Origin: Arthrobacter hankyongi | GTDB lineage: Bacteria; Actinomycetota; Actinomycetes; Actinomycetales; Micrococcaceae | Direction of reading: 5' to 3' | Assembly (NCBI RefSeq): GCF_022012395.1 | Contig: NZ_JAKLTQ010000001.1 | Span: 682,001-746,000 of the forward strand | Length of the DNA stretch: 64,000 nt | Shown here: one piece after another, positions 62,101 through 64,000 of the stretch | Position numbering within the stretch: the stretch's first letter is position 1 | How the letters are laid out: each line of letters starts with the position of its first letter | Made by a program: the position numbers and the translations under genes | Notes under the pieces: generated by a model | What the model was told of the DNA's origin: nothing | Databases searched by the model: none | Seen by the model: only the letters and a program-made list of their open reading frames with translations

Positions 62101-62561
62101 CCGAGGGCCACCGCGCCCTGGTCTTCAGCCAGTTCACCAGCTTCCTCAAGCGCGCCGCCGCCCGACTGGACGCCGCCGGGATCCCCTACGCGTACCTGGA
62201 CGGAGCCACCCGCAACCGGGCCGACGTCATCGCCTCCTTCAAGGAGGGCGCCGCGCCGGTGTTCTTGATCAGCCTCAAGGCCGGCGGGTTCGGCCTGAAC
62301 CTGACCGAGGCGGACTACTGCTTCCTGCTGGATCCGTGGTGGAACCCGGCCACCGAGGCCCAGGCGGTGGACCGCACGCACCGGATCGGCCAGACCCGCA
62401 ACGTGATGGTCTACCGGCTGGTGGCCCGGGGCACCATCGAGGAAAAGGTCATGGCGCTGAAGGAGGGCAAAACAAAGCTGTTCTCCTCGGTGCTCGACGA
62501 AGGCACCCCCTTCTCGGCGGCGCTGACGGCCGAGGACATCCGCGGCCTGCTGGACGGCTAG
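59172..62561 (+). CDS. SWIM zinc-finger SNF2-family helicase
   Basis: 1129 aa. A SWIM-type zinc motif sits near residue 82 (CSCPVGSSCKH). A long middle region without known domain is followed by the SNF2 ATPase: LADDMGLGKTLQT near residue 690, DEAQ in LILDEAQFVKN, and the C-terminal motif with RTHRIGQTRNVMVYRL. Members are DNA translocases linked to repair or chromatin-like remodelling in bacteria; some occur in defence islands, but not enough is seen here. ATG 59172 or 59181 are both possible, without a strong ribosome-binding site. Confidence 0.93.
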   Translation: MGRMPEQSLPSVDAGEIIRRVGGGAFARGQGYARAASVLELDWDAQAGLLLSRVDGTAAVPYRCRIRLTPEAGHGSYLLADSSCSCPVGSSCKHVAATLLYANVLRLRSAPELQAPAGPAAPDTLDSGAGWQQCLDELLGPAADGPAAPRHRPPGRARSGTRTPLGLQFELRDEPERFRPAGPAKPWHPAAQPRRDRPGHMPRLGVRPVLRNARGRWVKNQLRWNTISYKSYGLDLDPEQHRWFAQFVPLHRATGQLYFGEDNDWLYLEEFSSPLLWQLFEEARRLGIELIGVKQDTTVTVGAAAVLALEARADGPAPGFRLEPVLRIDGQEHPVDSAGAIAWHGLYSCTEDGRRITLAPAAGGLNDVGRRLLLDGTGLDIPAADADSFFERYYPALSRTITVASSDGSVPLPEILPPVLVLAAAYGPANTLELRWEFEYGAGGRITRMPLAPDPGPGGLRDGAAEEQLLAAVRAVPGIGGLAPDPQQPAASLQDLATLDFTRSILPQLEALDGVRVEISGGRPDYRELTEAPELTVSTVESEQTDWFDLGLMVKVAGREIPFGNIFKALSRGQKKLLLVDKTYLSLEQPVFDRLRRLVDEARQLQDRDSGPLRISRYQAGLWEELEELATDTDQAPGWSAAVTGLLELGSTGPATLPTGLQARLRPYQQEGFNWLAFLWRHQLGGILADDMGLGKTLQTLALICHARQCGATGPGGAPFLVVAPTSVVPNWVSEAHRFAPQLQVAAVTETRGLRGRPLAAAAAGADVVVTSYAVFRLDAAAYQEQQWAGLILDEAQFVKNRATKAHQAARALRAPFKLAITGTPLENNLMELWSILAIVAPGLFPSPLKFADQYQRPIERSGSPERLDRLRRRIRPLMMRRTKEAVAPELPSKQEQVLEVELAPRHRKIYDTHLQRERQKILRLVADLDRNRFTIFQSLTLLRLLSLDAGLVDDEYDGVASAKLDVLFDQLQDVLAEGHRALVFSQFTSFLKRAAARLDAAGIPYAYLDGATRNRADVIASFKEGAAPVFLISLKAGGFGLNLTEADYCFLLDPWWNPATEAQAVDRTHRIGQTRNVMVYRLVARGTIEEKVMALKEGKTKLFSSVLDEGTPFSAALTAEDIRGLLDG

Positions 62562-62575
62562 CGCAGGAGGACTGG

Positions 62576-62983
62576 CTAGCGGGGCAGCAGGACATCCCGA
62601 TAGACCCAGCGGCCGTCCTCGCGCACGAAAGTGCTGGTCTCGCGCTGCTCGTGCTCGGCGCCGTCGTGACGGAAGCAGGCGCGGAACTCCACCGTGCCGA
62701 AGGCGTCCTGTTCTCCGCCGCGCACGGTGCGCAGGATCTCGAGGCCGGTCCACTGCTGCCCCGGATCAAGTTCCAGAGCGGCCGGGCGTGTCTGTTCGGA
62801 CCAACTGCGCAGCAGGTAATCCGTGTCGCCGAGGCAAAACGCAGCATAGCGCGAGCGCATCAGGGCCTCGGCCGTGGGGGCCTGGGCCTCGCCGCGGTGC
62901 AGCGGCGCGCAGCAACTGCCGTAGCTGCCGCCGTGTCCGCAGGGGCAGGGCGACGACAGGCTGGGTCCAGATGCGGTGCTCAC
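62576..62983 (-). CDS. YchJ/UPF0225-family SEC-C motif protein
   Basis: 135 aa. CPCGHGGSYGSCCAPLHRGE near the N-terminus is the SEC-C zinc motif, followed by TAEALMRSRYAAFCLGDTDYLLRSW and SFVREDGRWVYRDVLL-like strands of the NTF2-like YchJ middle domain. GTG 62983 is chosen since the conserved region begins just after; the frame is open upstream but AT-rich. Function unknown. It is convergent with the helicase gene, 14 nt apart. Confidence 0.85.
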   Translation of the reverse strand: MSTASGPSLSSPCPCGHGGSYGSCCAPLHRGEAQAPTAEALMRSRYAAFCLGDTDYLLRSWSEQTRPAALELDPGQQWTGLEILRTVRGGEQDAFGTVEFRACFRHDGAEHEQRETSTFVREDGRWVYRDVLLPR

Positions 62984-63039
62984 CGCCCCATTATTCCTGC
63001 TGGATCCCTGAGCGCGCGACCGCGGCTGCCCGTGGCGGA

Positions 63040-63090
63040 CGATAAATATAAGTAAAACTATTTTATTTACCAAGTTTTATCAGTTTTACA
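63040..63090. promoter_or_regulatory. AT-rich regulatory region with repeated GTAAAACT/AGTTTTAC
   Basis: Between the divergent YchJ-type gene (start 62983) and the final gene (start 63153). Inverted GTAAAACT (63052-63059) and AGTTTTAC (63082-63089) flank TTTTATTTACC and AAGTTTTAT, so several TAAAA/TTTTA half-sites occur close together. Its base content is sharply below that of the surrounding genes. Confidence 0.45.
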
Positions 63091-63152
63091 CAGGATGCGG
63101 CTGCGCTCGATGATGGACGGGAAGTGACCAGCAACACAAGGAGCCAGACCAG

Positions 63153-64000
63153 ATGACATCCCCCCACGACCTCCAACCACGGGTGGTCACCCTCGGCACC
63201 GCGGGCGGCCCGCGGTGGTGGACCGGCGACGAAGCCGGCCGGCGCGCAGGCATCGCCACCGCCGTCGTCGTTGGCGAGAGCACCTACCTGGTGGACGCCG
63301 GCCACGGCGTCGGCCGCCAACTGATGCTGGCCGGCCTGCCGATCAGCTCGCTGCGCGGCATCTTCATCACCCACCTGCACTCGGACCACACCATCGACCT
63401 GGGCAGCCTGGCCATTTTCGGCATGTTCACCTTCCAGGCGAACCAGCACCGGATCAAGATCATCGGCCCCGGCGACCGCGGCGAGCTGCCCCCGGTCTCC
63501 CCGCGCGCCGTCGTGCCGCCGGCGCCGGTCTTCCCCGACCAGCCGACGCCGGGAACCGCGGGCATGTTCAGGCACCTGATGGCGGCCTATGCCACCGACC
63601 TGAACGACCGGATCCTGGACGCGCTGCGGCCCTCCCCGTTCGACTATTTCGACGCCGAGGACATCGCCATCCCCGCAGCTACCGGCTACCACCCGAACGC
63701 CAATCCCACGCCGGAGGGCATGGAACCGTTCGAGATCTACCGGGACGAACTGGTCACCGTCACCGCCACCCTGGTCAAGCACCCGCCGATGGCCCCGGCC
63801 TTCGCCTTCCGGTTCGACACCGCCGAAGGATCGGTCACCATCTCCGGGGACACCGCCCCGTGCGAAAACCTGGTCCGGCTGGCCCGCGGCACGGACCTGC
63901 TGCTGCACGAGGCCATCGATTTCGACTGGGTGCAGCGCGCCTACGGCGGCCCCGGAGCGGACGAGACCGCCCAGGCTTCCATCGACCACCACCGCAAGTC
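63153..64000 (+). CDS. Metallo-beta-lactamase-fold hydrolase, 3' end outside window
   Basis: At least 282 aa, open to the end of the window. It starts at ATG 63153 with AAGGAG upstream. The zinc motif THLHSDH is near residue 71, after VGESTYLVDAGHG; later ligand blocks are SGDTAPCENL and LLHEAIDF. The order of motifs is that of the ribonuclease Z/arylsulfatase-like branch. A TAT or Sec signal is absent, so it is cytoplasmic. The AT-rich palindromic region upstream suggests regulated expression. The substrate is unknown. Confidence 0.88.
   Translation, partial: MTSPHDLQPRVVTLGTAGGPRWWTGDEAGRRAGIATAVVVGESTYLVDAGHGVGRQLMLAGLPISSLRGIFITHLHSDHTIDLGSLAIFGMFTFQANQHRIKIIGPGDRGELPPVSPRAVVPPAPVFPDQPTPGTAGMFRHLMAAYATDLNDRILDALRPSPFDYFDAEDIAIPAATGYHPNANPTPEGMEPFEIYRDELVTVTATLVKHPPMAPAFAFRFDTAEGSVTISGDTAPCENLVRLARGTDLLLHEAIDFDWVQRAYGGPGADETAQASIDHHRK

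Noticed and set aside
58308-62753. A 1481-codon open frame antisense to the SNF2 helicase
   Set aside because: Same artefact of GC-rich codons; no recognisable domain, and it would cover a clear helicase and several other genes.

Overview
The window is high-GC DNA, dense with genes on both strands and with short intergenic gaps. GTG and TTG starts are common and many gene pairs overlap by an ATGA or GTGA tetranucleotide. The family mix (CarD, FBP-domain protein, AmiS/FmdA/FmdB, paired CrcB proteins, pRiA4b ORF-3 family protein, JetABC/MksFEB condensin) points to a soil actinobacterium, most likely an Arthrobacter-like member of the Micrococcales. That assignment is inference; no rRNA or other phylogenetic marker is present. 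I found no tRNA, rRNA, CRISPR array, insertion sequence, phage or replication origin.

Layout. 1-3.1 kb: end of a GntP-type transporter, a secreted GH3 protein and a small unknown gene. 3.2-8.9 kb: a Wadjet/MksBEF-type condensin operon (jetA-jetB-jetC) that stops at a strong hairpin without the expected nuclease gene jetD. 9-11.4 kb: a formamide/acetamide operon (amiS-fmdB-fmdA, minus strand). 11.5-12.3 kb: two overlapping crcB fluoride-channel genes. 12.3-13.4 kb: a REP-like repeat pair, a MarR-type regulator and a GNAT gene with no visible normal start. 13.5-24.2 kb: a catabolic island led by a GntR/UTRA regulator. It holds two tandem phosphotriesterase-family genes, one of which has lost nearly all metal ligands, then an FAD monooxygenase, an Hsl-type esterase, a twice-frameshifted aromatic-acid transporter, a metallo-beta-lactamase-fold hydrolase, a CocE-type hydrolase and a zinc alcohol dehydrogenase.

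24.2-33.3 kb is mixed metabolism: pRiA4b-type protein, SDR, Old Yellow Enzyme, metallo-beta-lactamase/rhodanese fusion, FBP protein, M50 protease, DoxX, PAP2 phosphatase and a methylenetetrahydrofolate reductase. 33.4-37.9 kb is a nucleoside-use operon (nucleoside hydrolase, MFS transporter, ribokinase) divergent from a LacI regulator with two clear operators between them. 38-42.4 kb holds a RIFMO-like FAD monooxygenase, a LigM/DesA-like tetrahydrofolate-dependent demethylase, and a TetR gene facing carD across a doubled palindrome. 42.4-42.6 kb is a repeat cluster that shares a 33-nt hairpin element with 12.3 kb.

43.2-49.6 kb: DHA2-type MFS exporter, App1-type phosphatase, FMN reductase, SRPBCC protein and a secreted M1 metallopeptidase with an inserted beta-rich region. 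49.7-56.1 kb is amine and amino-acid use: Lrp plus DadA-like dehydrogenase, and a TetR gene facing an agmatine operon (aguB-aguA-permease). 56.1-58.4 kb: a LysR regulator facing a P450 that resembles the aromatic O-demethylase GcoA, without its reductase. 58.4-64 kb: two disordered small proteins, a SWIM-SNF2 helicase, a YchJ-like protein and a truncated metallo-beta-lactamase-fold gene at the window edge.

The strongest candidates for something undescribed are the 13.5-24.2 kb catabolic island with its active/pseudo-enzyme phosphotriesterase pair, and the JetABC operon without JetD. The LigM-like demethylase, GcoA-like P450 and methylenetetrahydrofolate reductase suggest, less firmly, use of methoxylated aromatics.
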